DNA of 64,000 nucleotides from Bacteroidales bacterium (GTDB lineage: Bacteria > Bacteroidota > Bacteroidia > Bacteroidales > Lentimicrobiaceae), in assembly GCA_016788045.1 (NCBI GenBank), contig JAEUTG010000004.1, forward strand, positions 1-64,000, given 5' to 3'. The notes under the pieces were generated by a model. That model saw only the letters and a list, made by a program, of their open reading frames with translations. It searched no databases and was not told the DNA's origin. Made by a program: the position numbers and the translations under genes. The number at the start of each line of letters is the position of its first letter. Within the stretch, counting starts at the first letter, position 1. This document shows positions 43,485 to 54,241 of this stretch, one piece after another.

Positions 43485-45686
43485 CTACTGCAGCATTATT
43501 TTTTCAACGATTGCTGCGCCGGATGAGATAATCTTCACAACATACGGACCGGAACTGACGTTTGTATTGATGAGGTTGTAGCCTGACGAATTGAGGGTGG
43601 TTTGCATCACCTGCCTGCCTGATAGGTCAAACAGGAAAAGTATCCCTGATACGCCTGGTTCGCCTGAGACTGCAATGGATTTTCCAATGGCATGGATTTT
43701 TATTCCTTCGTGATCTGATGCTTCATTCTGGCCAATCAGATGAACGGTGAACCGGTTGCTGTTTTCTCCTTTCAGGTAACTGAAGGTATAGTTGTTGTCC
43801 AGGGTCAGATTCTGCAGGGTGCCTGTCTGCTTGTCTTCCAGCAGAATCAGGGTGCTGTTGCTGAAAGAACCAAGATTCTCTGCTGTAAGGTTAAACTCAC
43901 CGGAACTGCCACAGCTGAATCCGATTTCAACACTTTCTTTACCTGAGAAGGGAATCTCATTGATGCTGAGCTCTTCACCATCCGACCAGGAGAAAATCTG
44001 GGGCGCTTCATCGATCCCGTAAAGTTTTCTTGCATCGTGCTCCACACTGAACCCGGCTGCAGCAGCATTGTTGAGCCTGATATAGGTGTTGTCGGAGTAG
44101 TTGTTACCGCTCACATTCAACTGAAGTACACAGGGAATATCACTTTTTAACTGGGTCTGATTGCTGTGCACCCTTGCTGATAATGGAATGGTAATGCTTC
44201 GGTTGTAAACATATCCAGATCCAGCTGCTTTAACAAAAAAGCCTGACATCGGAGGGATTAAGCCACCGGGGAGGGAACCGATGCTGCCGTTCCAGGTGAG
44301 GTACTGGCTTCCGTTCCAAACATACACCGAGGATTCAACCGCGTTCAGCGAGATCATGTTCCATGCAATGGCAGATGTATAAGGATTTCCCAACAGGTTC
44401 CACCCGGCATAATCCGCATTGTTACTCTGGTTGTTGTTCTGAACATAAAGAAAAACGGAACTTTGATTCAGCCTGCCGATAAAGCGGGCTGTCTGCGGCT
44501 GGTATCCCCTTACGGAATAAGCGGTTCCGATGTCAAACTGATTGCTTACGGAGAGGTTATCCCAGTTGCCGGTTGCTTCACGGTAATACCTGACCCAGGT
44601 CGACTGGTGGTTATCCGGTAAAACAGCCCCCACTGTGGGAAACGGATAAGCCATTGGTGAGGAAAGGTACTGGTATTTGAAACTTTCGATGTTCTTCGCA
44701 ACCATGGCTGATTTGATGTTCAGATGCTCCGCACCGATGAATGAGCCTCCATCAATGATCAGGCTCTCAAAGGTTACCGGTTGTGTCAGCGTGGGATAAA
44801 CTGGTGCACCTTCAAGGATGTAAGCATTTCTTCCCGGACCCGGGAGACCGTTTGTCCAGTTTGATGGATTGTTCCACGAACTTCCTGAATTTCCTGTCCA
44901 CTGCGTACTGTCTTCAGGACAGTTTTTAACCATCATGATTACACTATTGTTGGTGTAATCGATGTCCGGACAGGGCTCACGCATTTCAGCAGTTATCTGA
45001 TCTCCATTCTGGGGAATATAGCTGAAGGTGTCACCCCCGGTAAAAACTGTAGTCAGGTTGACCATCCATTGAAAGACATAATTGTCGGGTCGTTTTCTTT
45101 CAGGAATGGCCTTAAAGGTTACTTCAGTGCCTGAACAGACATTGTTTTCACCGGCTACTATATAAGCTTTGCTGTTAAAGCTTGTAATAACGGCACTTCC
45201 AGTCATCCAGGCTGAATCACAGTCATTTCTTCCCAGAATAAAATACTCCGTTTCAAGATCAACATTGAAAGTTAAAGGTCCTCCGGTTCCGGGTTCTTCT
45301 GAGGCCCAGTAGGGAATTATTCTGCCATCGTAGAGAATATAAACAGAATAAACAGCATCGGTTTCTGATCCGGTAATTCCGATTGAATATCCTCCGAACG
45401 CATTGCAGAACTCTCCGCTTCCCCAAACCTCAAATGCGACCGGTGCTGAGATGCAATCGGCTGCGGCCGGCATGCTGCAATCTGTATTTTCAACAGGACT
45501 GGCTGAAAAAGTCCCATGCCTGAAAAAGTCGGTCAGTTCGCTTCCTTCAGAAGCTACAGTGCAAAAAACGTTGCCTGAAGATTCCGTATGAGGGTAATTG
45601 CTATTTAATGCAGATGCTGAATAAGAAAGGTAGAAAGCAGAAAGCACAAAGCAGATAGCTTTTTTTCCGATGTAATTGAAGCTCAT
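43485..45686 (-). CDS. T9SS-secreted surface protein
   Basis: A 733-aa secreted protein with a signal peptide (KKAICFVLSAFYLSYSASA). The N-terminal half has Ig-like and PKD-type beta modules. A segment with WTGNSGSSWNNPSNWTNG (about 255) resembles the repeat found before beta-helix 'anchor' regions in many secreted Bacteroidota proteins. The C-terminal ~75 residues form a T9SS sorting domain (LFLFDLSGRQVMQTT through GPYVVKII to the end). No catalytic motif is seen, so an adhesin or surface-layer role is the fallback. It is monocistronic and divergent from the DUF5686 gene. Confidence 0.85.
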   Translation of the reverse strand: MSFNYIGKKAICFVLSAFYLSYSASALNSNYPHTESSGNVFCTVASEGSELTDFFRHGTFSASPVENTDCSMPAAADCISAPVAFEVWGSGEFCNAFGGYSIGITGSETDAVYSVYILYDGRIIPYWASEEPGTGGPLTFNVDLETEYFILGRNDCDSAWMTGSAVITSFNSKAYIVAGENNVCSGTEVTFKAIPERKRPDNYVFQWMVNLTTVFTGGDTFSYIPQNGDQITAEMREPCPDIDYTNNSVIMMVKNCPEDSTQWTGNSGSSWNNPSNWTNGLPGPGRNAYILEGAPVYPTLTQPVTFESLIIDGGSFIGAEHLNIKSAMVAKNIESFKYQYLSSPMAYPFPTVGAVLPDNHQSTWVRYYREATGNWDNLSVSNQFDIGTAYSVRGYQPQTARFIGRLNQSSVFLYVQNNNQSNNADYAGWNLLGNPYTSAIAWNMISLNAVESSVYVWNGSQYLTWNGSIGSLPGGLIPPMSGFFVKAAGSGYVYNRSITIPLSARVHSNQTQLKSDIPCVLQLNVSGNNYSDNTYIRLNNAAAAGFSVEHDARKLYGIDEAPQIFSWSDGEELSINEIPFSGKESVEIGFSCGSSGEFNLTAENLGSFSNSTLILLEDKQTGTLQNLTLDNNYTFSYLKGENSNRFTVHLIGQNEASDHEGIKIHAIGKSIAVSGEPGVSGILFLFDLSGRQVMQTTLNSSGYNLINTNVSSGPYVVKIISSGAAIVEKIMLQ

Positions 45687-46058
45687 TTTCTTAAAGTTTT
45701 ATTGTTCAGAATACGAATACAGCTCCTTTTGCAGAGTTACACAGCAGATCCGTGGCCTGAAGCCAGTTTATGCCGGATAATATCTTTTACTTTCTGCATA
45801 CAATAAGAGAGCGGTTACCTATTATTTTATAAATTTATGCCTGAAATCAGGTGGAAAGATGGTACCAGGTACCTCTTTATACCTTGAAAAAACAGTGCAA
45901 TATACAACAGCCTTGGCAGGATTGTTGCTTAAAATTGGTTTATTTTCAGCGTAATAAGAAAAATCAGTAGTTACACTTATACCACTTGCTGTTAATTATC
46001 GTTAACGACTAAGTATATATACCCATGATCACCTATTTTTGACTAAAACTGATGTATT
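45687..46058. other. divergent intergenic region
   Basis: About 370 AT-rich bases between two divergent envelope genes, so both promoters should lie here. A GGTACCAGGTACC palindrome lies at about 45861-45873. No ORF is supported. Confidence 0.5.
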
Positions 46059-48719
46059 ATGTTCAAAAAGCTATTCATCTGGCTGTTGTTTTTACTATTG
46101 GTAAATGTAAGTTATGCCCAGTCTGTCAAGGGACGTATTGTTGATCCTTCCGGGGCCCCGGTTCCCTTCTCAACCGTTTACGTGAAAGAAGTATCGCTGG
46201 GAGCAGCAGCCAATGAAGAGGGCTTGTTTGAGCTGCATCTTGGCGAGGGAGATTACACCTGTGTTTTTCAGTGCATGGGCTATCAGACGATTACGAAGAC
46301 TTTAAAAGCCACCGGCACTGATCAGGTAACCGAGGTTGTGTTACCGCAGAAAATCTATACACTCAACGAGGTAGTGGTCGGTGGGGGTGAAGACCCGGCC
46401 TACCGCATCATGCGGAAAGTTATCAAAAATGCCCCGCTTTATGCAGCCATGGTAAAGTCATACAAGGCTGAAGTTTATATCAGGGGAAGCCTGAACATCA
46501 GGAAAATTTCTGCGATGGTTAAATTGATGGCACGCGACGACCTTAAAGAATCCAATATCAAGGAAGGAGATACCTACCTTGAGGAGTCGGTCAACGAAAT
46601 TGATTTCACCGCCCCAAACCTTACCCGGCAGAAAGTGAAGTCTATCCGGAGTACTTTTCCGGGAGGCAATGAAAATCAGTCGTCAGGGGCCATTGGTTTT
46701 ATATCTGGGAATATCTATCAGCCGGGAGCCTTTGGCAGTGCCCGATCGCCCATTTTGTCAGGGGCATTCAGCTATTACAAGTATCGCTATGAAGGCGTGA
46801 ATACCTACGATGATGTGATTGTCTATAAAATAAAGGTCATACCCAGGGGGGAAGGCCCCCAGTATGTGAAAGGCACTCTTTATATCATCGAAGGACTCTG
46901 GTGTTTGTACAGTTTAAACATCAGTATCAGTCAGCAGCTCGGTTTTGATATGCAGCTCAATCAAACTTACAGCGAAGTCAGAAACGGAGCCTGGCTTCCG
47001 GTTAACAACCGCTACAAGCTTGAAATGGACCTTATGGGTAATGAAGGATCCTTTGTTTACAATACTTCGATCCGATACAAGGAGCTTCAGGTAAACCCAC
47101 CGGAGCAGGCTCTGAAAAAATCTGTGTCAGCAAATACAGGGAAGACTGAAGCAAAGAAAAATAAGTCGGAAAAGAAGAAACTGAAGATTGACCGGAAGAC
47201 CGCTGAACTGTCTCAATTGGAAAATCCGACAAACCGTCAGGCTAATAAAATCTCGGAACTTCACAGAAAGAAAAACGAAGTTATCCTTAAAGACTCACTC
47301 AGGAATGATCACACTTTTGTGGAAACCTATAAAACGGTCTTTGATTCCAATGCACGCAAAAGCGATTCTGCTTTCTGGAATAAAGTGCGGCCTATACCCT
47401 TATCAAACAACGAGGTGCTCAGCGTCAGGGGGTTCGATTCGATTCAGCAGCACAAACCGGTGAAATCCGCCGACACTACCGGTAAAAAAGATCCGCGAAA
47501 TAAGCGATTCCTGCCGAATTTCGTTTTTGGAGGAAATTTTCAGCCAGATACGCTGAACAGCTTCAATTTTGCCGGTCTGCTCTATCCCTGGGGTATTGGT
47601 TTCAATACTGTTGATGGTTTAACCTACCGCACTTCTTTTAGTTACCGAAGGGGAAATGTACATCGTGGTCAGAATGAGTTCACAGCAGAGTTCAATCCTG
47701 CTTACGCATTCAGCCGTCATCGCATGATGTGGGATTTAAAAATGGGATTCAGGGAAAAGGGACGTTACAGGAATGATTTCTTCATTGGTTTCGGATCGAC
47801 AGACAAGGATTTTAACTCCGGTGGTGGAGCGAGCCAGCTTGAGAATTCTGTTTCTACCCTGTTTTTCAGGCAAAACCTTAAGAAATACTATAACAGGGAC
47901 TATGCCGAGCTTAGTCATAATATCAGTTTTCTGCCCTTCCTCAAGCTGTCGTCATCCTTATTGCTGGCTGAAGTTAAATCGCTGGAGAATACAAGCGATT
48001 ATTCTTTCTTTTACAGGGATGAAAGGGAATTCTCATCCAATGTGCCTGATGCAGAGAATTACCGGATGTCTGACCACCGTGATTTTGTGCTCAGCCTGAA
48101 TTTTTCCTGGAAACCAATGCCGTTCTATGTCATTAAAAACGGCAGGAAAGTTCCCCGGCCCGGGCTTAACAATGGGCCTGAATTCAGGATAAATTATAAA
48201 AAGGCATTGCCCCTTGATCCTTATTATTCTGATTATGATTTTGTTTCTGCCGGAATCAGCCAGCAACTGACAGCCGGACAGAACGCCAGCATTCATTATG
48301 CTTTTGAAACCGGGAGCTTTATCCGTAAGCAACAACTTTTTTTCGATGATTACAGGCATTTCAATGTGCAGCCACTGGTTGTCGGACTAAAATCTCCTGA
48401 AATGGTTTTCAATCTCAACAGTTACTACAGAAACAGTACAGACGAATATTTTGCTGAAGCACACCTGATATATTCATCATCCCTGTTGTTGCTGAAACGA
48501 CTTCCGCTGATAAGGAACCGGCTGTGGACAGAAAAGGTTATGCTGAATTACCTTTATACTCCTGACATGGGAAATTATACCGAGGCAGGGTATGCTATCG
48601 GGAACTACTTTTACAATCTCGGAGTTTTTGCCGGATTCGATGGACTGAATTTCCGTTCAGCGGGCATCAGGCTTTCTATCCCTGTGTTCAGCAACAAAGA
48701 GGTGGTAGTATCCTTGTAA
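46059..48719 (+). CDS. DUF5686 outer-membrane protein with carboxypeptidase-like regulatory domain
   Basis: An 886-aa exported protein with signal peptide MFKKLFIWLLFLLLVNVSYAQ. A carboxypeptidase-regulatory-like beta-sandwich follows (about 23-105; VKGRIVDPSGAPVPFSTVY). Then comes a long DUF5686 region with LNEVVVGGGEDPAYRIMRKV, a Lys-rich insert (about 350-400, KKNKSEKKKLKI), and a C-terminal half of alternating aromatic strands that should form a large outer-membrane barrel (GGNFQPDTLNSFNFAG to the end). Family knowledge: DUF5686 proteins are TonB-receptor-like barrels of unknown cargo, restricted to this phylum. It is a single gene. Confidence 0.9.
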   Translation: MFKKLFIWLLFLLLVNVSYAQSVKGRIVDPSGAPVPFSTVYVKEVSLGAAANEEGLFELHLGEGDYTCVFQCMGYQTITKTLKATGTDQVTEVVLPQKIYTLNEVVVGGGEDPAYRIMRKVIKNAPLYAAMVKSYKAEVYIRGSLNIRKISAMVKLMARDDLKESNIKEGDTYLEESVNEIDFTAPNLTRQKVKSIRSTFPGGNENQSSGAIGFISGNIYQPGAFGSARSPILSGAFSYYKYRYEGVNTYDDVIVYKIKVIPRGEGPQYVKGTLYIIEGLWCLYSLNISISQQLGFDMQLNQTYSEVRNGAWLPVNNRYKLEMDLMGNEGSFVYNTSIRYKELQVNPPEQALKKSVSANTGKTEAKKNKSEKKKLKIDRKTAELSQLENPTNRQANKISELHRKKNEVILKDSLRNDHTFVETYKTVFDSNARKSDSAFWNKVRPIPLSNNEVLSVRGFDSIQQHKPVKSADTTGKKDPRNKRFLPNFVFGGNFQPDTLNSFNFAGLLYPWGIGFNTVDGLTYRTSFSYRRGNVHRGQNEFTAEFNPAYAFSRHRMMWDLKMGFREKGRYRNDFFIGFGSTDKDFNSGGGASQLENSVSTLFFRQNLKKYYNRDYAELSHNISFLPFLKLSSSLLLAEVKSLENTSDYSFFYRDEREFSSNVPDAENYRMSDHRDFVLSLNFSWKPMPFYVIKNGRKVPRPGLNNGPEFRINYKKALPLDPYYSDYDFVSAGISQQLTAGQNASIHYAFETGSFIRKQQLFFDDYRHFNVQPLVVGLKSPEMVFNLNSYYRNSTDEYFAEAHLIYSSSLLLLKRLPLIRNRLWTEKVMLNYLYTPDMGNYTEAGYAIGNYFYNLGVFAGFDGLNFRSAGIRLSIPVFSNKEVVVSL

Positions 48720-48799
48720 GATTCAATCCGGAAGCGTTTCAGTCAGAATTTATAAGGCGGCCTATTGCATCGGTTTCATGGAAATGACGATCTTCGCTT

Positions 48800-49045
48800 G
48801 TGAAAGAACCAATGCTGAGTATGGATGAACAACCCAACAACCCTTTGCACGGGAAGACACTTGAAATGATTATCACCGAACTGGTTAGTTTTTACGGATG
48901 GGAACAACTGGGCCGGAACATCCGTATTCGATGCTTTAATGAAAATCCGGGTATTCAGTCGAGCCTGAAATTTCTGAGAAAAACACCCTGGGCACGTAAA
49001 CAGGTGGAAGATTTATACCTTGAAGTCATTGCCGGGAAAAAGTGA
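48800..49045 (+). CDS. VF530-family protein (DUF2132)
   Basis: A small cytoplasmic protein, 81 aa from the GTG at 48800, with ATG alternatives at 48812 and 48821. The body is [40 protein letters not shown] and [20 protein letters not shown], a near-textbook VF530 domain. VF530 is described as a small, possibly DNA-binding fold of unknown role. It overlaps the following flavoprotein gene by four bases (GTGA), so the two are translated together. Confidence 0.88.
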   Translation: MKEPMLSMDEQPNNPLHGKTLEMIITELVSFYGWEQLGRNIRIRCFNENPGIQSSLKFLRKTPWARKQVEDLYLEVIAGKK

Positions 49046-50259
49046 ACAACAAAAAAACCATAATTGTTGCAGGCGGAGGGCCAGCCGGGCTGATGGCAGC
49101 CTGGAGACTCGCACCGCATTTCAGGGTGCTCGTTTTTGAAAAAGAGAATACCTGCGGGCGCAAATTTCTCGTTGCAGGTAAAGGAGGACTGAACATCACC
49201 AACAGCACCGGAGGGGATGCTCTTTTCTCCAGATATATTCCCGGTGGCTTTGCCGATGAGGCCCTCACATTGTTTGGGCCGCAGCAGCTGCAGGATTGGC
49301 TCAGCGCTTTGGGAATTCCAACCTATACCGGCAGCAGTGGACGTGTTTTCCCGATCCGGGAATTGAAAGCCAGCGAAGTGCTCAGGAGAATGATTGCCTC
49401 AGTGGTGTCGCGTGGCGCCGGATTTTACCTCAACCACCGCCTGGTTTCCTTTGATCAGGAAATGAAGTTTATTTTCGATACCCCGGATGGTAACAAGGTA
49501 GTCAAGGCTGACTATGCAGTACTCGCTTTTGGCGGAGCTTCATGGCCTGTCACGGGTTCTGACGGTAAATGGACAAACATGTTGAATGCCTGTGGAATTG
49601 AAACCCTGAAGTTTCAGCCTTCAAATTGTGGAGTGGAGATTGACTGGCCACCAGCGGTCCTTGAATTTCATGAAGGCAAACCATTAAAGAATGTTGAATT
49701 GTCGGTCAACGGTAAAACCAGCAAGGGGGAGGTGTTGATAACTGCCTGCGGACTTGAAGGGAATGCGCTGTATCCATTGATTCCCGGGATCAGACAAAGC
49801 CTTGCTGAGGGAGAAGTTCCTGTGCTGACGATCGACTTTAAACCATTCAACCAACCGGCTCAGCTGATGAAACGGCTGGGCAATGCAAAGCCCGGGTCTT
49901 CCGCTTATCTGAAGTGTTTTGGTCTGAGCCCACAGGCACTTGCGGTGGTCAAAGCTTTAACCGGTAAAGAAGAGTACCTCGACTGTGGTCTCTTTGTCAG
50001 TAAACTGAAAGGTGCCCCTGTCAAAATCAAAGCGCTCAGGCCATTGGAAGAAGCCATTTCCAGTGTAGGAGGCCTGGTACTCTCAGAAATCAGTGGTGAC
50101 TACTCACTCAGGAAGTTTCCCCGGATTTTTGCCATCGGGGAAATGCTCGACTGGGATGCTCCCACTGGGGGCTTTCTCCTGCAGGCTTGTTTTTCTATGG
50201 GATATTTCGCCGGTACTGCCTTGCTGAAAAGGGAAGGGTTTGGGTCAGCTTTTGAATGA
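49042..50259 (+). CDS. BaiN/HI0933-family flavoprotein
   Basis: A 405-aa FAD-dependent oxidoreductase. The dinucleotide-binding motif is at the start ([19 protein letters not shown]), followed by [20 protein letters not shown], the HI0933-type signature. A middle substrate domain and a late [20 protein letters not shown] segment close the FAD site. The reaction is not established for most family members (one relative takes part in bile-acid reduction). The start codon GTG overlaps the VF530 stop. Confidence 0.9.
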   Translation: MNNKKTIIVAGGGPAGLMAAWRLAPHFRVLVFEKENTCGRKFLVAGKGGLNITNSTGGDALFSRYIPGGFADEALTLFGPQQLQDWLSALGIPTYTGSSGRVFPIRELKASEVLRRMIASVVSRGAGFYLNHRLVSFDQEMKFIFDTPDGNKVVKADYAVLAFGGASWPVTGSDGKWTNMLNACGIETLKFQPSNCGVEIDWPPAVLEFHEGKPLKNVELSVNGKTSKGEVLITACGLEGNALYPLIPGIRQSLAEGEVPVLTIDFKPFNQPAQLMKRLGNAKPGSSAYLKCFGLSPQALAVVKALTGKEEYLDCGLFVSKLKGAPVKIKALRPLEEAISSVGGLVLSEISGDYSLRKFPRIFAIGEMLDWDAPTGGFLLQACFSMGYFAGTALLKREGFGSAFE

Positions 50260-50261
50260 AA

Positions 50262-50287
50262 AAGGGACATGAATGATCATGCCCCTT
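50262..50287. terminator. bidirectional hairpin between convergent genes
   Basis: AAGGGACATGA and TCATGCCCCTT pair around a four-base loop, between the flavoprotein stop and the stop of the minus-strand lipoprotein gene. The flanking A run fits termination on the minus strand. Confidence 0.6.
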
Positions 50288-50313
50288 CCCAGGTCTGAGA
50301 ACCTGGTTTGCGC

Positions 50314-51054
50314 TTACATTGATTTGCTATCCTGGTTGCTTTTCTCAAGTGCGTGGGCTTCTTCCATCAGCACGCTGTAACTGTAACCTGAACCAAAGTC
50401 TTTATCCAGTTTTATGATTCCTTCAAAAGTAACGGTATCTCCTTCTGCGAAGGTTTCCTGGGTGGTAATGGTCAGGTCGAAATCTTCATTGTTTGCTGTA
50501 CCATCCTGAATGTGAAGCCAGTTCCGCTGCATGATGTTGGCATTGTATTTAACCACCACACCGCGGATTTTGACCTTCTTGTCGGCGTAACTGCTTTTGT
50601 TTTTATACAATTCTGCAATGGTGATTCCACCATTGGCCGGTTCAACTGAAATCTCAGCAAACCGGCTGGCCGGGGATTTTCCGGATGGTTTCTGCATGGC
50701 TTCTGCTTTAACCGGCGTATCGCTGGGATCCTGCACGAAAAGAATGCTTGCAAAATCACGGTTAAGTTCCCTGCTGTGGAAATTGGTCATCTCCATGGCG
50801 TTGGTAAAATACAGAACATCCCCGGGTTTGGCTTCACGGCGGCTAACCGCGATCCAGTATTTTGCATTGTTCTCAAATACCTGAAGGTAAGTGTAGTTGG
50901 AAGTCTGAATTACTTCAATTACATCAACCATATGTGTTCCGGGAGGTAAATCTCCGGCATCAGTGCTGCTTTTTTTCTGCTGACAGGCAGAAAAAACGGC
51001 AAGAACAGTAATTAAGGTAAATGTAAGTATTCTGCTGAATGTGTTTTTTTTCAT
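50314..51054 (-). CDS. OB-fold-like lipoprotein
   Basis: A 246-aa lipoprotein with lipobox AVFSAC (LITVLAVFSACQQKK). Two beta-barrel modules are readable. In the first, HMVDVIEVIQTSNYTYLQVF ... KYWIAVSRRE resembles the GW/SH3-like or OB-type repeats seen in cytochrome-linked lipoproteins. In the second, KVKIRGVVVKYNANIMQRNW ... TVTFEGIIKLDKDFGSGYSY fits the tRNA_anti-like OB fold. A nucleic-acid role is unlikely for an envelope lipoprotein. The function is unknown. It is a single gene between two hairpins. Confidence 0.72.
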   Translation of the reverse strand: MKKNTFSRILTFTLITVLAVFSACQQKKSSTDAGDLPPGTHMVDVIEVIQTSNYTYLQVFENNAKYWIAVSRREAKPGDVLYFTNAMEMTNFHSRELNRDFASILFVQDPSDTPVKAEAMQKPSGKSPASRFAEISVEPANGGITIAELYKNKSSYADKKVKIRGVVVKYNANIMQRNWLHIQDGTANNEDFDLTITTQETFAEGDTVTFEGIIKLDKDFGSGYSYSVLMEEAHALEKSNQDSKSM

Positions 51055-51166
51055 GGTTCTGGAATGTGATTAGAGTGCAACATTACGCAAAGGTATTTAT
51101 TTATTCCGAATCGTTAACCGGGCCTGTGCCGGTTTTTACTTCAGCACAATGCCGGTAATCCGTAAA

Positions 51167-51206
51167 AAAGGTAGAGCAGACACCCGGAGTTGTCTGCTCT
51201 GCCTTT
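51167..51206 (-). terminator. terminator of the T9SS gene at 51282
   Basis: AGAGCAGACA (51173-51182) and TGTCTGCTCT (51191-51200) are perfect inverted repeats around an 8-base loop. The minus-strand side ends in a T run, about 80 bases after the stop codon. Confidence 0.85.
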
Positions 51207-51281
51207 TAATCAGGACAATTTTTAATTATACCTGGAAGCTACAATTCAAACGGTTTTCACCGTCGCGCCCCTTTTATATAA

Positions 51282-53966
51282 CTATCTGATTATAAATTTT
51301 GTAACCTTCATTTTCCCCTGAAAATAAGTGTTCAGGAAGTAAACTCCAGGTTGCGGGAACTTACCATTCAGGATTGTCAGCAACGGCCAACCATAGGTTT
51401 CTGCATCCAGCTGTCCTGCTGAAAAGCCTGCAATCTTTTTTCCTTCGGCATCGCTGATTTCAAAGGTAATCAGGGATGTGGAAGAGATTGTTATTTCAAG
51501 CTTTGCATCTTCATTTGCCGGATTCGGGATGATTTTTACCGCAGCAGCGGATTCAGGTACAGGGACAGATCCAACGATAAATGTGAACACCAATGTATGG
51601 TTGGATGCGTCAATCAGGGTGTCGGAGGTCACAGGCAACGAGCCATAAAGGGTGGCAGAGCCTGCATAAAAACCATAAGGCACATTTTCAAATACCAGGG
51701 AATCGGTAAGTATGGTACCGTTGTATGTATCTTCCGGTCCGGTAATGGTGACTTCTGCATCATAAAGGGTTCCGCCGTACTGGTCAACAGCTTTGCATAC
51801 AAGGTCAGTTCTGTTTACCTGAAGGGTGAAATCGACTCCGGTGGTAGAAAGCCCGGGCTCTACAACAACACCCTCTATGGTCTGGCTGTCGGTGTATGGG
51901 TGGCTAGCTGTGATATCGTATTGCCCAACCGGAAGTTCCAGAAAATAAAAACCGTTTGCTCCCGGATGAGCAGATGCACTGCCTGCAGTTACGGTAGCCT
52001 GGGTAACATCGGCGGTTCCTCCGGTAAGATGAACGGTTCCCTGAACGTAGCCTGTAGTGGGAAGCGGGGACAAGCTGAAATCTACATTGGGCGTAGTCCC
52101 CCCGGGAGTGACATTGATTCCTGATCTGATCTGAGGGGTGTATCCTGCAAGACTGGCTTCCACATCCCACACCCCGACTTCGGTCTCGAGTGTGTAAAAT
52201 CCGGAAGCATCGGGACTTGTTGAGTGGGTACCTGCTGTTACAATAGTGGCTGTTACATCTCCTGATCCACTGGTAAGTACTACATGGCCAGTGATATAAC
52301 CTGTAGTCGGGATGGCTTCAAGGGTCAGATCAACTCCGGTAGTTGCCTGATCTTCAAGCACCACCACACTGCTCACCGATTCCGGATAATAGCCTGCAAG
52401 GCTTGCGGAAACGGTATAGGTTCCTACAGGAACCGTGAGTGTATAGAATCCTGTGGGATCGGGGAAGGTAGTTTCATTACCTGCCGAAACCTGAACCTGC
52501 GTGATATTGCCGGTACCTCCGTCGAGCGTCACCTGACCCTGAATGCTGCCAAACTGTGGGTCATAATAGCCCAATGTTCCGTCGAGGAGAAGATTCTGCG
52601 CATAGATATCTGAGCTGGCATTTCTGTTGTCTTCCCAGCTAACAATCCACTGGTTATTCTGGAAGTCATTCATGGTGATGTGGACTTTTGATGAAGACAC
52701 GGAACTCACGAAAACGGAATTTCCAGGCCACAGAAAGCTGCCATCCGGTGCTATCCGCATGGCTTTGAGCGTTGAGGAGGCTCCCGAAGTAGCTTCATCG
52801 TACATTACCATCACATCGGTGTCGGTACCTCCGGCTCCCCAGGGGGTAACCTGGGTTGCTGAAACCGCGATGAAGCTCATGCCGTTGTTTCCCCACTGTT
52901 TGGTTCCGGCCGGGGTGAACTTCTGGCCGAATATTCCTTTCTGGCTCTGCAGCCCGTTCATCTCATTCCAGAAAACATAAACATCATCAGATCCTGCAGG
53001 TTTTGCCAGATAAGGATAATAATGATTCATTCCTCCCTGGCTGGTGGCTTCAACGCCGTTGGCTGCAAAAGCAATGCCTCCTGATGAAGTGATGTGCTGT
53101 ACCCATACTGAAGCCAGCTGGTTGTTGTCGCGGTCATCATGCCAGGCAATGTAAAATCCATCGCTGCCATCGTTGATGAAGGGAAAAATCTGTGTCCATG
53201 CCGAAATACCACCGGCATCAGAAATAACTGCCGGAGATGCCCAAACCGGACTGCCGGTTGAGCTGTACCGCTGCGCAAAAATATGACGTGTAGGGGCATT
53301 GGGAGGGCCGCTGTCTTCAAAATACTTCATAATGATGTCATCAGTTCCAACGGGCATGAGCTGAGGCCAGTTTAAGGTGTTGGTGCCCGTCAGGGTGATG
53401 CCGTTGTCACCCCATTGCTTAACTCCGGCAGCATTGATTTTCTGCATGATGATGTTGTCGCCCGAAATCCAGGCGAAGACAGCATTGCCGGCAGCAGTAC
53501 ACGTGACTTTGGGTGAGGCGTTGAACTCAGAATTGTTTGAAAGTGCAATGCCGTTGGCTCCCCACACAAAACTCCCGTCGGGTGCAATTCTGTAAGCATA
53601 GGCATTGTTGTTCCCGTTCCTGATATCCTGCCAGGTCATCACACAATGGTTGTTGACATCGGCGGTCATATCCCAGTCGGTAAGCCAGGTGTCGGACGCA
53701 TTGCTGCTGATCAGAATACCATCGGTTGCCCACAATTCATTTCCCTGGGCATCAAGACGCTGCAGGCGAACATTGTAGTTACCGGTTTCATTGGAGAAAT
53801 ACCCGATGTAGGTATCTCCGTTAGGGCAGGTTGCAATTTTCGGGATCGCCTGCTCTCCGGCCAGATCACAGATAATGTTGTTGACTGCCGCGTTGTTACT
53901 CCATTGTGCCTGACTCTCTGCTGAACAGAATGCCAGCAGGATGGCAAGAATGAATACATTTTTCAT
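51282..53966 (-). CDS. T9SS-secreted protein with propeller-like region and three carboxypeptidase-like repeats
   Basis: An 894-aa secreted protein with a signal peptide (MKNVFILAILLAFCSAESQAQ). Residues 25-470 hold short repeats of the ..WGDNGI / WGNNGM / WGANGI.. kind, alternating with QRYSSTGSPVW-type and QKINAAGVKQW-type strands, likely a beta-propeller. Three tandem carboxypeptidase-regulatory-like domains follow (about 485-565, 566-645, 646-725), each starting G-x-I/V-x-G-x-V with a GFYTL or GFYFL strand. A fourth diverged unit comes next, and the T9SS sorting domain (VKIIPNPANEDAKLEI to the end) closes the protein. There is no catalytic motif; a cell-surface binding role is plausible. 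Confidence 0.85.
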   Translation of the reverse strand: MKNVFILAILLAFCSAESQAQWSNNAAVNNIICDLAGEQAIPKIATCPNGDTYIGYFSNETGNYNVRLQRLDAQGNELWATDGILISSNASDTWLTDWDMTADVNNHCVMTWQDIRNGNNNAYAYRIAPDGSFVWGANGIALSNNSEFNASPKVTCTAAGNAVFAWISGDNIIMQKINAAGVKQWGDNGITLTGTNTLNWPQLMPVGTDDIIMKYFEDSGPPNAPTRHIFAQRYSSTGSPVWASPAVISDAGGISAWTQIFPFINDGSDGFYIAWHDDRDNNQLASVWVQHITSSGGIAFAANGVEATSQGGMNHYYPYLAKPAGSDDVYVFWNEMNGLQSQKGIFGQKFTPAGTKQWGNNGMSFIAVSATQVTPWGAGGTDTDVMVMYDEATSGASSTLKAMRIAPDGSFLWPGNSVFVSSVSSSKVHITMNDFQNNQWIVSWEDNRNASSDIYAQNLLLDGTLGYYDPQFGSIQGQVTLDGGTGNITQVQVSAGNETTFPDPTGFYTLTVPVGTYTVSASLAGYYPESVSSVVVLEDQATTGVDLTLEAIPTTGYITGHVVLTSGSGDVTATIVTAGTHSTSPDASGFYTLETEVGVWDVEASLAGYTPQIRSGINVTPGGTTPNVDFSLSPLPTTGYVQGTVHLTGGTADVTQATVTAGSASAHPGANGFYFLELPVGQYDITASHPYTDSQTIEGVVVEPGLSTTGVDFTLQVNRTDLVCKAVDQYGGTLYDAEVTITGPEDTYNGTILTDSLVFENVPYGFYAGSATLYGSLPVTSDTLIDASNHTLVFTFIVGSVPVPESAAAVKIIPNPANEDAKLEITISSTSLITFEISDAEGKKIAGFSAGQLDAETYGWPLLTILNGKFPQPGVYFLNTYFQGKMKVTKFIIR

Positions 53967-54241
53967 CTTATTGGTTTTAGCAATTAATCCCTGTTAATTG
54001 AGACCAGGAATTTACTTTTACATGTAAATAGCTTCCGGATGATAGGAAGAATAAAATCTCCGCTTGTTTCACTGCCGAAATTACTGAATTATCTGAAATA
54101 ATTTTCAAATGTTTTCCTTGCTTTTACAATATTGTTGTCAAACTGATTGCGTCGGGGAGCAGAGAAAAGTTAAGAGCAGGGGTGCTGTAAAGATTATGAA
54201 AAGTGTTAAATTTCTTATCTTCGCAGACTTAAGAGCGAAAA

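Noticed and set aside
43221..43526. 101-codon open frame on the plus strand between the vWA and T9SS genes
   Set aside because: No known motif, no promoter or ribosome site, and it runs into the 3' end of the T9SS gene on the other strand. The first part could be real, but I cannot support it.
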